In this document: one piece after another, positions 1-12,485 of the stretch
How positions within the stretch are numbered: the stretch's first letter is position 1
Layout of the letters: each line of letters starts with the position of its first letter
Assembly (NCBI GenBank): GCA_022605955.1
Contig: JAKCOZ010000003.1
Coordinates: 64,391,939 to 64,455,938, forward strand
Reading direction: 5' to 3'
DNA from: Rallus limicola
Lineage: Eukaryota; Chordata; Aves; Gruiformes; Rallidae
Length of the DNA stretch: 64,000 nt
The notes under the pieces: model-generated
The model's database searches: none
What the model saw: only the letters and a program-made list of their open reading frames with translations
Told to the model about the DNA's origin: nothing
Made by a program: the position numbers and the translations under genes

Positions 1-2424
1 TACTTCCCCTAATAATATCTTTCATGTCTAATATAAAAATGGAATTATGCTTTATCATTTGTTCCCCACTACCATATTCCAAGAAAAATGCAAAGTGATT
101 CCAGAATATTACTTTATCTGTGCTTCCAGATTCCATACAATGCTTAACTACTCAGGTGCAACATATACAGACATATGCAACTAAAATAGCGAGAACCACA
201 CTGTTTAAACATTTATGGGCTTGAGTTTGAAAAATGAAACAAGTGGAATACTTTCTTTTTTCTTTTTTTTTTTCTTTGACAGTGTTTTTTGAAAAGAAAA
301 AGAACACAAAAGAAGAATAAAAAGTCTAGATTCTTTTCTGTTTAAATATAAATATTCACTTTGCAAAGAAGAAGAAAAAGCAAGAAAGAGAAGGAGTGAG
401 GGGCACTGACACCCTCAGGGAAAATTTCATCTCAAGAGAACTGACCTTTGAGAGAAAGCAAATTAAATTATCTTTCTCATCTTTTACTAGTGCTGTGACA
501 TCATTAAAATTCATGCTACATACCAGCATGCTTTGTTTTGTATTCATAACCCTAAACCAAAATTAATCAGTTGTCACATAGAGTTAACATATTTGTTAAT
601 GGCGCCCCAGCCAAAATATGTGTTGTCTTAAGAAGTCTAGTTTTGTGTAAAATAACACAAATGTTGTAGGTCAAAGTCATCCTCACCTTGTATCAAACTT
701 TGTAAACTCAGTCCAATACATGTTGGGTTGGGGATAAATGGTTCCTAGAAGAGGAAATAAGTTAAGGGTTTCAGAAACAGTGTCCTCTGAAGCATGAAGG
801 TGCTACCACTTTGCATAACACCTCGAGAAAAGAAAGGGTCAGAACAGAATTTCTGAAAGACCTGATGTTGTCTTTACAAGGGGTCATCTCTATCTCTCTT
901 CTTGGCTTACTGAATGACCATTTCTTCTATGACCAGTTGTTACCATGATATTTGACATGGAAATTCTCATAAATGGTCCCTTATTTTGTAACCATTTTAT
1001 TTATGAGCTCAGTTTAGACCTTGAATTTCCAAAAAACTTGGAGACTGATATTGGAGAAACAGTTCTAGTGCCTCAAATGATCAGGCTCTTCCTGTACTCA
1101 ATGGTGAGACCCAGACTCTATAAAGAGAAATGGGAAAGCCCATGTGTATGTTCAGGGGAAAAAAAATACAAAATGGGAAAAAACAACAAAAGAAAAATCA
1201 TCTCCTTACAATAAAACCCCCTATAGCTAAGTATTCCATTTGTTCTCTTTTCCATCACAATCTTTTCCATTCCAAGATAAAGAAGAAAAACAGAAAGAAA
1301 AACAGAAAGAAAAAGAAAAATAAAAAAGGATAAGACGAATAAGAAAAATACAGAAATATAAGGAAAATAAAAAAGAAAAATTAAAAAGAGAAAATGTTGT
1401 TTGTTTGTTTGTTTTAAATATAGGTATATGTGAGAGCGAGATAAAGGCAGACAGATAATACACTATGTGTTTCAGGGAGGACACTTACTATGTGCCTTTC
1501 AGCCTATAAGTTTTGTGAAAACTATTTAATGTGTCCATATAGCACCTTAGTAAAAATATACCAACACCATTGAGACAAAATATATCACTATGGAGAAATA
1601 AAGGAAAGGAGATCTTAAGAGATTTCCCCAGAGTAATAAAACATGCCAATGAAGAGCTCAGAACTGGGTTAATGCACCTACATATCCAGAAGTCTTTCTT
1701 TATAACGTTACATACGAGAAAGTAATCCTCACAATATAGACTGGGCTTCTCCCAGACAAGATATTTATTTGTTTTTGTAGAAGAGTTTGTGCCCATCCAC
1801 ATTAGAAATATATCTTTTCTTTAATGTGAAGTAATAAATAATATGTATAGTATATCCCATTGATCTCAAGAACCTTTTTTTTTTTTCCCACCAAAATTAT
1901 TATTATTTCAAATCTCTCTATAACGTGAGATGTTCAAAACTGCGTAGTTTCTGAAGGTACTTCACTTGAGATAGTGAATATGGGGTTTGGTAAGTTCTGA
2001 ACATTTGAACATCCTATGAATATCAAGGTATTCCAAAATGTCATAAAAAGATCCAGTTCCCCAAATCCTACCTCCTTTAGCTGTCATTACCAGTGATTTG
2101 AAACATTGTCTGAAAACTGGGGTACAGGAACAAATCGGAGGAAGAAGGGTAAGACTGATAAGGTAGTCAAGTTATATGCAGTTCCAAGAAAAAAATCCAA
2201 GCAATACTTAACAATTTGCAAATGCCTGAAAGGCATGTAAGAGTTATACAACAATCAGAGTAGTTTTATTAAGAAATATTTATTTACTTTCCTTCTGTAC
2301 TAGTGTAATGAGTTTTGTGAAGAGAGAAGTACCAGGAAAGAATGAATAGCTGATAATCAGGATGGTTTGGATATTGCTAATCTTGTTCATTGTATGTTGG
2401 CTTTTGTCTATCCCTGGATAACAG
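1..2424. other. Non-coding AT-rich stretch, no gene seen
   Basis: No CR1 or LTR similarity was seen by eye. All reading frames are short and none has protein-like composition. The only clear structure is the A-rich purine tract at about 1274-1400, annotated separately. Several T runs (about 265-280 and 1875-1887) interrupt otherwise unique sequence. Confidence 0.6.
1274..1400. repeat. A-rich purine low-complexity tract
   Basis: The plus strand is nearly all A and G here. It contains repeated GAAAA and CAGAAAGAAA units and ends in AAATTAAAAAGAGAAAA. The F- and S-rich minus-strand ORF and the K-rich plus-strand ORF across it are by-products of the composition. Confidence 0.8.
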
Positions 2425-3840
2425 TAAGAACAGTCTAGCTCCTTTACTCCCTCCTATCAGATATTTATACATACAAGTAAGGTCCTCCATGAGACTTCTC
2501 CAGGCTGAACAGTCCCTGCTCTGTCAGCCTCTCCTAATATGTCAGATGTTCCAGTCCCTTAATTACCTCTGTGGTCCCTCACTGGACACCCTTTACGTTG
2601 GTCATGTCTCTCATGTACCAGGGAGCACAGCACTGTGCCCAACAAGTCTGATGTGTCACATCACTGCTGAGTAGAAAGGAAGGATCATCTGCCTTGACCC
2701 ACTGGAAATGCTCTGCCTAATGCATCCCAGCAGGCTGCTGGTCCTTGCTGCAAGGGCATATTGTTGACTTATGGTCACCTCAGTGTAACCAAAGACCATC
2801 AGGGTTTTCTCTGCAGAACTTCTTATTAGCTGGTTGTTTCCCAGCTTGTGCCTGTTCATGGGGTTATTTCTTCCCAGGTGCAGGACCTGTCTTCCCTTTT
2901 TTTAAATTCATGGCATACTTGTGTGTTTATTTATCTAGTATGTTGAGACACCCCTGAATGGCAGCACAAACACCAGCACCGTGTCATTAACATGTATGGA
3001 CCCCTGTGGTATGCCACTAGTGATTGGCTCCCAGATGGACTTTGTGATCACAACCCTTTGATCCCAGAAGTGTCACTTCCATGTCCACATACAGACTCTG
3101 TATTTCACCTGTTTTTCTGATTATGCTCAGAAAGATAGTGTTGAAAGCATTTCTAAAGTCAAGATAAGTAACATCTGGTCTCCCTTTACCCACCAGCCCA
3201 TCAAAAGAGATTATCAGGTTGTTCAGGCATAATTTCACCATCTAAATGCATCTGACTACTAATCACTTCTTGTCATTCAATTTTTTGGAAGTGGTTTCCA
3301 AAGTTAGCTTCTTCATTACCTTCCCAGAAGACAAGATGAGGCTAAGCAGCCTGTCATTCCCTGTATCTTTCTCTTTGTCACTTGAAGATAGATATGAAAA
3401 GCTCTTCTTTCTCAACATCAGAAACATTCCCTAGTCTCAAAGTCTATCAAGAGTTGCTTTGCAGTATCAGCCAGCTCCTTCAGTACTTGTGGGTACATGC
3501 CATAATGTCCCATGGACTTGGTATGTACAATCAATTAAAATGCTCCAAGATCTAATCCTCCTCTAGTGAGAGTAAGACTTCCTTACTCTGGCTGGATTTT
3601 CCTTCTGATGGCAGGGACCTGGGATTCCTGAAGTTGTGTTTTACCATTGAAAAACAAGGCAAAAAAAGCAAAAAAGGCAAAAATAAAAGTCTTTACTCTG
3701 TTCTTTGTCCCTACGTAAACATCCTGATTCAGCAGTGAACCCACACTTTTCCTAGCCTTCCTTTTGCTGCTGATATACTTGAAGAGCCCTCTTTATGTTG
3801 CCTTTCACATCCCTTACCATATTCCAAGAACTGTAAATTT
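2425..3840 (-). mobile_element. CR1 LINE fragment, ORF2 part, lacking its extreme 3' end
   Basis: Read on the minus strand, this matches the order of a CR1 element. The endonuclease-to-RT linker lies near 3720-3830, RT-coding sequence runs through about 3000-3250 (a decayed match to the RT segment that ends in YLDF-SKAFDT, visible as TYLDFRNAFNT), and the RT C-terminal and 3' region reaches about 2430. Frameshifts and stops occur throughout. The usual 3' UTR end with ATTCTRTG repeats is missing at the left edge, which is unusual because CR1 copies are normally truncated at the 5' end. The copy is old and cannot be active. The family assignment rests on remembered CR1 consensus and the boundaries are accurate to roughly 30 bp. 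Confidence 0.8.
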
Positions 3841-4124
3841 ATTGGATGGTATGACTTAAGTTTATACTACCTCTGACTAATCAGAAAATGTATTTAAATT
3901 AATTTTTTTCTATTAGCTTAAAAAAGATTTTTCCTTTAGATTCAGAACAGAAATGTGCAGACAAGAGGGACCATTGCATTGAGGTGTACATAATGGAAAA
4001 CATAATTTTCTTGTTCTTAAGAAAGGGCATCCCTTGGCTTTATAGTCATTTCAGTTGAAAAAGAAAAGTAGCCGGGGTGGGGAACTTCAACTTATGATAT
4101 GGGTGTTACATATGGAAAGGAATA

Positions 4125-5390
4125 TTGCAAGCAAGACATATGAACTTGGCTTCACCAAAGGAAGGTTTTGCCTCACCAAGCTGGTGACCTTCTATGATGG
4201 AGTGACAGCACCACTGGATAAAGGGAAGGCAACCAATGTCATCTACCTGGACTTGTGCAACACAGCCCCCCACCACATCCTTATCTCTACAATGGAGAGA
4301 TGTGGATTTGATGGGTGCAGCCTCCAGTGGATAAGAAACTGGCTGAAACGACGATGACAAAGGCTGGTGGTCAATGGCTCTATGGCCAGGTGGAGGCTGG
4401 TGACAAGCGGGGTCCCCAGGCTCTGTCTGGGGACTGGTGCTCTTAACATCTTACCAATGACACCGATGATGGAATTGAGTGCACCCTCAGCAAGTCTGTG
4501 GATGGCACCAAGCTGAGTGGTGCAATTGACACAAGAGAAGGGAAGGAAGCCCTCCCGAGGGATCTTGACAGGCTGGAAAGGTGGGCACGGGTGAACCTAA
4601 TGAGGTTCAACATTGAGAAGTGTCAGGTGTTGCACTTGGGCCGAAAGAATCCCAGACATATTTACAGACTAGGAGAAGAGCTCCTTGGGAGCAGCCCTGC
4701 TGAGAAGGACCTGGGTGTCATGGTGGATGAGAAACTTAACATGAGCCAGCAGTGAGCTCTTGCAGCTTGGAAGGCCAATGGTATCCTGGGTTCCATCAGG
4801 AGAGGGATGGCCAGCAGGCACAGGGAGGGGATTGTCCCTCTCTGCTCTGCCCTGGGGAGGCCCCAGCTGGAGTCCTGTGTCCAGAGATGGGGCCTGTAAT
4901 ACAAGAAAGATGGGGAACTGTTGGAGAGAGTTCAGAGGAGTCCATGAAGATGATTAGTGGGCTGGAGCAGCTCCCCTATGAGAAGAGAGACTGAAGGAGC
5001 TGGGCTTGTTCAGCCTGGAGAAGAGAAGGCTGTGGGGGAACCTCATTGCAGCCTTCCAGTCCCTGAAGGAGGCAGAGAAACAGGAGGGGAATCAACTTTA
5101 TAAAAGGGTAAATAATGGCAGGACAAGGGGAAACGGATTGAAGCTAAAGGAGGGAATGTTTATATTAGGGGAAGTTCTTTCCAGAGAGAGGGGTGAGGTG
5201 CTGGAACAGGCTGCCCAGAGAGGTGGTGGGTGCCCTGTTCCTGGAAGTGTTCAAAGCCAGGTTGGATGGGGCCCTGGGCAACCTTGTGTAGATCCAGCCT
5301 GAGGTTGGTGTCCCTGACTGTGGCAGAGGGTTTAGAGCTCTATGATCCTTGGAGATCCCTTCCAACCCATGCCATTCTGTGATTCTGTGA
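4125..5390 (+). mobile_element. CR1 LINE, 5'-truncated, RT C-terminus plus 3' UTR
   Basis: Encodes the C-terminal half of CR1 ORF2 and the full 3' end. Around 4145-4357 the frame reads [18 protein letters not shown] and [13 protein letters not shown], which is RT domain sequence. At about 4496-4520 the catalytic box reads SVDGTKLSG where an active element has F/Y-A-D-D-T-K-L, so the second catalytic Asp is Gly and the enzyme could not work. The following frame ([26 protein letters not shown]) is typical of the CR1 C-terminus. The copy ends with two ATTCTGTG units at 5374-5390, the normal CR1 priming tail. It lies 285 bp from, and opposite to, the minus-strand CR1 at 2.4-3.8 kb. Confidence 0.93.
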
Positions 5391-7560
5391 ACTCATCTTT
5401 CACCTCCTTCAGCTTAGTTCTAGTAAGTTATGACATCTGTTGTGTTTTTTTTTGTTTGGTTGGTTTTTTTTACATTAATGAGTTGAAATAAATGGTTGTT
5501 TTCTGTACAGAAGATGGAGAGGGACATGGAAATTGCCTCAATATCAATATTATTTGTACAGCGTATAAGAATTGGGCTTAAAAGCTCAGAAAGAATATTC
5601 GTTCTAGACATCAGAAAAAAACTTTTCAATGAAAAGGAGAGTGAAGCATTGAAATGAACTGATGGGGAGGCTGTAGAGACTCCTTCAGTGATTTCTCTAA
5701 GAATTATTTGAACAGACTTCAGTTGAAACGATGAAGGCAGATCTGATCCTGCCATAGGAAAGACAGATGAGTTAGATGGTATCTTCTGGTCCTGTACAGG
5801 CATATTTCAATATGATTCTAAGATTATATTGCATGTGAAAACACATGTTCTTAAAGATAAGTATAAAGATTTGCAGGATCAAGATTTATAATATAAAAAA
5901 AATTCAGAAATTTTGAGGGACAAATAGCCTGAAATCTTAGATGGATAGCCTTTCACATCTACAATCCTGTAAACATTTGCTTATTTGAGTCAATCCCACA
6001 TCACTGAAATCAAATTATTTAAATTATTCAAGATCTAAATGTGCTAAAATCCATACGGGTCCTGTTTGCAGTTAGTTTATGCCTATTAGGCGCTCCAGCC
6101 AGCAATAAAGAAGAAAGCATCTGGGTACTTGCCAGCTAGAGAATGGCATTGTGTTCACACATCAAAAAGCAATAGAAAGAAGGCATTCATGTTTATGGGC
6201 TTACTTTTGCATAACAACACTTCCCCCACCTTTTATTTAGAGCTGAAGCTCTGAAGATTCCTTTGAAGAGAAAGGATTCTGCAAATAGAAATATTGATGA
6301 TTAATTTAACCCCTTACTTCACTAAACTAACCACATCCACATCAATCACAGAACCTACAAATATAAGGGACACAAACCCTAGCTATTCAGCAAGACTCTT
6401 GTTCTTATTCATGATGTACCAGTAGAAATCCAGACTTCCAGTGCAACTGGCTTTGAGTAATAATAATAAAATTGAACATATTTTTCCTTTATGATTTTTT
6501 ACTCAGTAAATTCATATTTTAGGATAACAGGAAAGAGAATTTGCTGTTGAATTATTTATTGTCCTTGGTCTCTCTCACACTCTCTGTTACACAAGCATGC
6601 ACAACATACACACGCCTACCATTCAAGTTACCTCTTGTAACTTGAAAGAAGACTATTTATGGCAAGAAAAGAGAGTCTAGTTCTATGTAAACTGTCTCAG
6701 CATAGCCTGTGTGTGACTAAACCGATGAATAGTTGTAATTGACTTATAAGTATTATTCAAAGATGTCTGAATTGAAGTGATATTTCTAATGAGGGTGGCA
6801 GGATCCGTGTTTCTGGGCCCTTATAAAAAGTTGTTAATCTTGCAGAGGAAGGTGGGAGGGAGGAAAGATGAATAAACAAACCCACAGATGGTCCTTCCTT
6901 TGGAAAATTCTCTGTAGTACATATAGGGGTAAGCATATATTACATTGTGTTGTTTGTGTAACTTGCTTTGCATTCAAGACAAATGGGTGTAAAGTTTAGC
7001 TGACTGGTGATGGAGACTGATGATGTATCAGAAATATTAGGTGGGTCTGAAATCTGACAGCTATGGTAGACTGAGCAGATCCGCATTGCACTAAGAGGAG
7101 GTCTTCTGCTGCCAGTGTTGGAGTTCACATGGACTCCCAAACAGAGGTAATAGTATTACATTTACGTGCCTTTGCCCAGAACACAGAAAGCTAGTCCCAA
7201 TGAAGCAGATGCTGTTTTTTCCAGTTCACAGTGGGAAAATACTACCACCCTGAGCTTTTAAGAGATCTTCCATAAAGAGAGCTCTGATCTTGACAAAGTC
7301 TCTAGTTTTGACATTGATAAGAAAAATTATAATCATAATAATTGCAAAATTGCTGTAATGATAACAATAACAGCAATAAGAACAGCAGTGGTGATTTAGT
7401 GTGGTGATTTATCACTGATGATGAGGGTAATAATAATAACAGCTAGTTCTCTGTGAAAAATTCTGTACGAAAAACATGCTTCACAATTGCATCCTTTATT
7501 AGGCTTGAGAATCTATTGGCAGTACCTCACCCAAACAAAGTTTTAAAGTATTTATTGAGA
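5391..7560. other. Non-coding stretch, no gene seen
   Basis: Unique AT-rich sequence after the CR1 tail. A T-rich patch sits at about 5444-5472. ORFs here (for example 5420-5803 minus and 6940-7140 minus) have no recognisable domain and no splice-site framing, and are taken as chance. Confidence 0.6.
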
Positions 7561-7563
7561 CCA

Positions 7564-7566
<3 letters not shown>

Positions 7567-7609
<43 letters not shown>

Positions 7610-7620
7610 TAGATAGATAG
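7567..7620. repeat. (AAT)n microsatellite followed by (GATA)n
   Basis: About 14 uninterrupted AAT units run to about 7609, followed by three GATA units. Long perfect trinucleotide runs of this kind are usually length-polymorphic. Confidence 0.95.
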
Positions 7621-7795
7621 GCAGACCTATTTGAACTCAAGTTTATCTGAAACTTAACTGGATTTCATGACCTTTGTTCTGGATATACATGCAAAACCTG
7701 TGACAGTGTTAATGGAATGTTAATATATTCTTAAAAGGCTGAAAGAGTTGCCTTTGAAATGATTTGAAATTACAAAATTAAAAAGATAAAAAGGA

Positions 7796-7831
7796 AAAGG
7801 AGAGAGCAGTGGGGAAAAAGAAAGAAAGAGA

Positions 7832-7866
<35 letters not shown>

Positions 7867-7868
7867 AG
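7796..7868. repeat. Compound (AG)n-(AT)n-(AG)n microsatellite
   Basis: A purine tract rich in GA leads into an uninterrupted TA run at about 7835-7852, then an AG run to 7867. The central TA run is self-complementary. Two minus-strand ORFs with SLYIYIYIYS-like peptides arise only from this repeat. Confidence 0.93.
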
Positions 7869-8159
7869 CAGTTTGATTGTGGGGTTGCAGATATTCCCTA
7901 AGGGGAAGGACAGAAGGACTACGAAACAGCTCTTTCCCTTTATCATGCAAGCAATTACTGGCAATTTGTTCTGGCCAGTAAAACTTCTGATATTATCATG
8001 GTTGCTGAGTAATTTATCATCAAAGTTTAATGTGAAAACAGGTGACTGTGTAATCACCAATCTAGGAACAGAAATAGAATCGTTATTATTTCTGCCTGAA
8101 GAGAGGGGTGGTTTTTTTCAGGTTTTTTTTTTTTTTTTCCCCCCTTTCTGTCAATTGAC

Positions 8160-8335
8160 TTAATGGCCAAAAGGCTGTTCATCACATCACCATGAATTAT
8201 AAAACCTCTATTAAATATTCATAAAAGTTTTGAAATGAATGTGTGATAGAGATGAAAGCCAGGCTAATTTAAATACCTACCAGACCTGTCTTAATTACAG
8301 AGGTAAAATGAGATATAAAAATTATAGCAGCAAGG
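8160..8335. promoter_or_regulatory. Candidate conserved non-coding element
   Basis: Free of recognisable repeats and rich in homeodomain-like cores (TAATTA-like, ATTAAA, CTAATTTAAAT, TTAATTACA). It is bounded on the left by a T/C run (8111-8145) and on the right by an A run (8338-8353). Conservation cannot be measured here, so this is a composition-based guess. Confidence 0.25.
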
Positions 8336-9221
8336 AAAGAAAAAAAAAAAAAGTTGAAACAGTTCATTCCATACATTATGTGCATCTTTCTTTTTACCAG
8401 TGAGGTGTAAATTGGTACATAAGATGAAGTGTAGAGGTCTATTGAAATAAATCAGGTTTTGAGTTCCATGTTGTTTACGCTAATGGGACATTTTGGGCTC
8501 TGTGGGAAAAGACACTAAATGAGAACTTGTTTCTTGATATATGCTTTTGTGAGTATGTGTGGGCTTGTGTAAGGAAATTGTTTAATTAACTTTAAAATGA
8601 TAAAAACAAAACAGTCATGAGTGTCTGCAGGTGTGAGGCTGAAACCGTATGTAGGGAATAGTCAAAATGTTTAAATTCTCACTCTGATAAATGCTTTGTT
8701 ACATGCTCAGCCTCATGTCCCTGGCTGGTCAGTGTATGGGATATGGAGCTTATGGAGCTGTCCATTAATTAATGGAGGTGACCCAGGCTTATTTCTATTT
8801 AACATCTTTTCGTAGAGCATGAAAGAGCTGATTATATAAATATACCCAGTGAGGTGCAGAATCAGGCCTTTGTTTCATGTGAACACAGGTTGTCATTTGT
8901 AAACAACTAGGGAAAAAATCTCAAAACAGACAAATCAACACAAAAATCTTTTGGGTCAGGTCTCACAGGGGACAGTGCACTTCAGAACTGCCCAGCCACA
9001 CTTGAATATCTAAAATGTGATTCTTTCATTTGGATTTAGACTATCATCAAATTGATGATAGCTCTCAAATTTGGCATATAAATATTTTCTTTAGAGAAAC
9101 CAAGTTTGGTGGTGTATCATTTCTCTCATCTCAAATAATTGCTAACTCGGTGCATGAGGTGTTGTTTTTTGGGTTGTGTTTTTTTTTAGAAGACTAACCT
9201 GGATCTCTTGATCATTGTAGC
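8336..9221. other. Non-coding stretch, no gene seen
   Basis: AT-rich unique sequence with no repeat family recognised and no reading frame worth noting. Confidence 0.6.
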
Positions 9222-9505
9222 AGACACAGAATCACAGAATGATAGGGGATGGATCATCTAGTCCAACTCTCCTGCCAGAGGAGGATCACCCAAGGCAGAT
9301 TGCCCAGAACAGAATCCAGGTGGATTTTGAATGTTTCCGGAGATGGAGACTCCACAAACTTGCTGGACAGTGTCCAGCACCCAGTGTCCTGACACCCTCA
9401 CAGTAAAGAAGTTCCTCCTCATATCCAGGTGGAACTTCCTATATTCAAGTTTATGCCCATTGCTCCTTGTCTTGTCATGAGCACCACTGAAGGAAAGACT
9501 GAAGT
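9222..9505 (-). mobile_element. CR1 LINE 3' end fragment
   Basis: On the minus strand the sequence runs through the typical CR1 3' UTR. The left edge holds the complementary tail (CACAGAATCACAGAATG). The right part holds the complement of the 3'-proximal segment with AAGAAGTTCCTCCTCAT. It is a short, 5'-truncated copy. The small ORFs on both strands are not genes. Confidence 0.9.
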
Positions 9506-12350
9506 TAGAATCCAAATCATTGTCATATCTACATCACAGTATGATGTGTCTCTGATAGCTACAGTCTGGCAAAATAAAGGAAGTATAAAGGCCAAGCATG
9601 CAAAAATTATCTGAGTAATTATTATTTGTATTAATATTCATCTTCAAGATAGCTCAATGAAAGAGCAAATTGACATAATTTGAAATGAGTCATTGTGGCA
9701 TTTATTGTTAATTTCTAAAAGAAATCTTACATATGATAGCCTATAGTTGGTAGCTAAACTATAAGTCTATTCTAATTCTTTTCCTATGTTACTAGTCTTC
9801 TAAGCATTACGATTTTTATGACCACTGCCACTACTGCCCATTGTATTGCTACTACTACTACTTAACTACAGTTACTCCTTTTTCATAGCAGTATGAATTT
9901 ATTTTCCTAATATGGATATATCATCATGTTCTTTAAATTATACATAGACTTAGAACTCTTCTGACTAGACATTGACTCACTTACATATTATTTTCCCAAG
10001 CCACAACTCATATGGAAGAACTCATCACAGTCTAAAAAGAAAGGAAAACTTTAAGAAGCTCAGTTCAACAGATAGAAACAGCTGAAAGTTTGTGTTCATA
10101 GTTATCTTATCTAGGACATGCAATCTATTTAGATAGAATTGACTTTTTTCTTTCCCCATGTCTCTGTGATTGACAGATTAAGTTTTCTAATAGCAGGACT
10201 TGAGTTGGTTTCATAATTAGCATAGTTCTAATATAGTCTCTAAAAATTCTGTATTAGAAAGGGCTGATATGAAAGAAGTAAGGATTGTAAAGAAAGGGGG
10301 AGGGGATCTCTGCTGACATCCAGTAATTATAAATTTGGACTTCCACCAACTATAAAAGTCCAGTCTGCTTTGACTGCAGTGAAAATTAACTGGATAATGT
10401 TAATGAATTACAGTCTAGGGGGGTTTTTTTTGGTAGGTTTTTTTGTTTGTTTGTTTGGGGTTTTTTTTTTTCCATGTCTCTGCCTTGTTTCCTTCTATAA
10501 AGAGTTTAAAATCAGGCTTATAAAATCACGAAGTACATAGAGCAGTTCAGATTAAAAAAGAAAAAGAAATCTTTAGAGATTTCAGTCAATGTTCAAACTA
10601 ATTTTGAATGAGTCTCAAATGCAAAGCAAAACTGGCTTATCTGTTTGTTAGAATTTGTTTTGGTTTACTTCCTTGCTTTCTTCTGACTGATCCCATGAGA
10701 TTTTTAGTCTTATTCCTTTGGTCAGGTAAGAAACTGAATAAATGATCATCAGCTGAAAAGAACTGCTGCACTGATTCTCTAGAGGTAAGTGAAATAAATG
10801 TCCCTGGAAAATTTTTCAGAGTATTTAGGTTCTGTTTTGGATTCTCAAAAAATTTAGACTAAGGGCTAGTGACTGACTAAATTGCACTTCAGTCCCAATT
10901 TAACAGACTTTGAGGAGGAACCTCATATATCTAGGTCAGTTAAGACAGTTTTCACGCAAACTGAACTTCACTATGTACAGCATCTTTCTAGTACAGTTTT
11001 AATTTGAGGAGCTGTGTGTTTTGACCAAGTACCATGACTGCGCTGAGCTGCAGACACTTAAGTCTCAGGATCCAAAGTGCCATACATGGTCTGCCTTCTC
11101 TTGTTCAGACGACACTGAATATAGTGCACAGGTCACCAGAAATTACCAGGAGGCTGAGGAGGTGACTTCACACACAGCTGACAAGTGGTTACAGCTTTAA
11201 AAATCTTGACCTGGAGACATTCCTCCTAAAGCCTTTTGAGGTGGGACTGGGGGAGTAAGGAAATGAAATGCCTTTAAAATGATTTCCTTCAGCCTGTTCT
11301 TTTTTCCCTCTAGCCAGATGTAGTTAGCTATAGTCTAACAAAGGATGCTGCGGCAGGTATTTCATCTGTCATATCAAAACAGCTTCAATACCCACTACCA
11401 ATACAACACTAAATTTTGGTCTCCCATTAATGTCAGCCCATTTATAATTTTGGGTTGCAGCACTACAAAAGGGAGATGACAAGCTACTATTTCACAGAGG
11501 CTATTGAAATGAATAGAAATGACTGGGTCCTGAAAAGAAAGGGTATGATGGGATGTTTATGTGGGGTTGTGTGTGAAAGTGTGTTTGTGGGGGTCTTGTG
11601 TGTGTTTTTCAGGAAGAAGACTGTGGCTAACCTGTGGTGATTTGCAATACTGTTCCCATACAAATTTCACTAGGCTGGTTTATCTTGTTAATATCGCAAT
11701 CAAGGCATGACATTAGCATCCACGCATACTTTGGTTAGAGGTATTGGAGTGGATAAGAAAGACCTAAAATGGATGAGGGAACCTGAATACAGTGGCAGGG
11801 ATGAGGGATAAAAATTAATAGAAGATGGAACTCTCTCTTCAACTGACACAAACGCATACTGCTAGAAAAAATAGCAGGCACTCATTCATAATGATCACCG
11901 CCTAATTGGAATCATTCTTTTGGATACATATCTTTAACAAAATGGTACGTTTAATAGAGATGATAATGCAGTGCAGGACGTGAGACTGGCTAGACTGACT
12001 GAGCATCTTATTGAGCTGCACAGAATGTGATGAACACTTATTTGGATTCTGCTTACAGGTAGACCCAAAATGAAATCTCAGAAGTCTATATTTTATCACC
12101 ATCCCTTGCATCTAAAAAAAATTGAATAAGTGAAAATAAATGTATATGTGGTGTGTGTTGGGGTCACTTTGCTGATGTGTTTGGTTTCACCTCTTAAATG
12201 TGAAAAAAGAAATACAGAGTTATATTTTTTCATCATTTCCCATTCAAAATGTTGACTTTAAAATAAGAAAGGGGAATAACACCCTGGCAAATAAATGTTT
12301 GTTTAAAAGAGAAAACTATAAATGGATATGAATTTTTAAAGAACACATAC
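9506..12350. other. Non-coding stretch, no gene seen
   Basis: Unique AT-rich sequence. It includes the T/G-rich tract at 10417-10474, annotated separately. ORFs at 11455-11640 plus (VCESVFVGVLCVFF, from a TG-rich patch) and 11902-12111 minus carry no domain. Confidence 0.6.
10417..10474. repeat. T/G-rich low-complexity tract
   Basis: Alternating T runs and G pairs (GGTTTTTTTT, TTTGTTTGTTTG, GGGGTTTTTT). This is one of several such tracts in the window, see the separate finding. Confidence 0.85.
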
Positions 12351-12485
12351 CTCATAGGAGCTGGAGTATGGAAAACTGACTTCAGGTTGGTATACTGGCA
12401 AAGTTCCTTAGTTGAAGTGTAACCTCCACAAGCAACGATCTTTTCCCGTGGTATACAGTATACAATGCATATATGAGAAGCTGGC
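12351..12485 (-). other. Exon-like segment, unconfirmed
   Basis: Read on the minus strand, this 135-base open segment is preceded by a plausible 3' splice site (pyrimidine-rich run then AAATGCAG at the acceptor) and followed by a strong 5' splice site (ATGAG then GTATGTG). Its length is divisible by three, with phase-2 boundaries on both sides in the open frame. That frame reads roughly PASHICIVYC, IPREKIVACGGYTSTK, ELCQYTNLKSVFHTPAPM. I do not recognise the protein. It could be a coding cassette exon, a lncRNA exon or chance. The other two frames contain a stop within the segment. Confidence 0.25.

Noticed and set aside
4055..4755. RT-like ORFs as a possible functional gene
   Set aside because: Clearly CR1 ORF2, but with a broken catalytic box and truncation, so annotated as a dead LINE and not as a gene.
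7567..7620. AAT repeat as an active promoter or origin feature
   Set aside because: It is a plain microsatellite and nothing around it suggests regulatory use.
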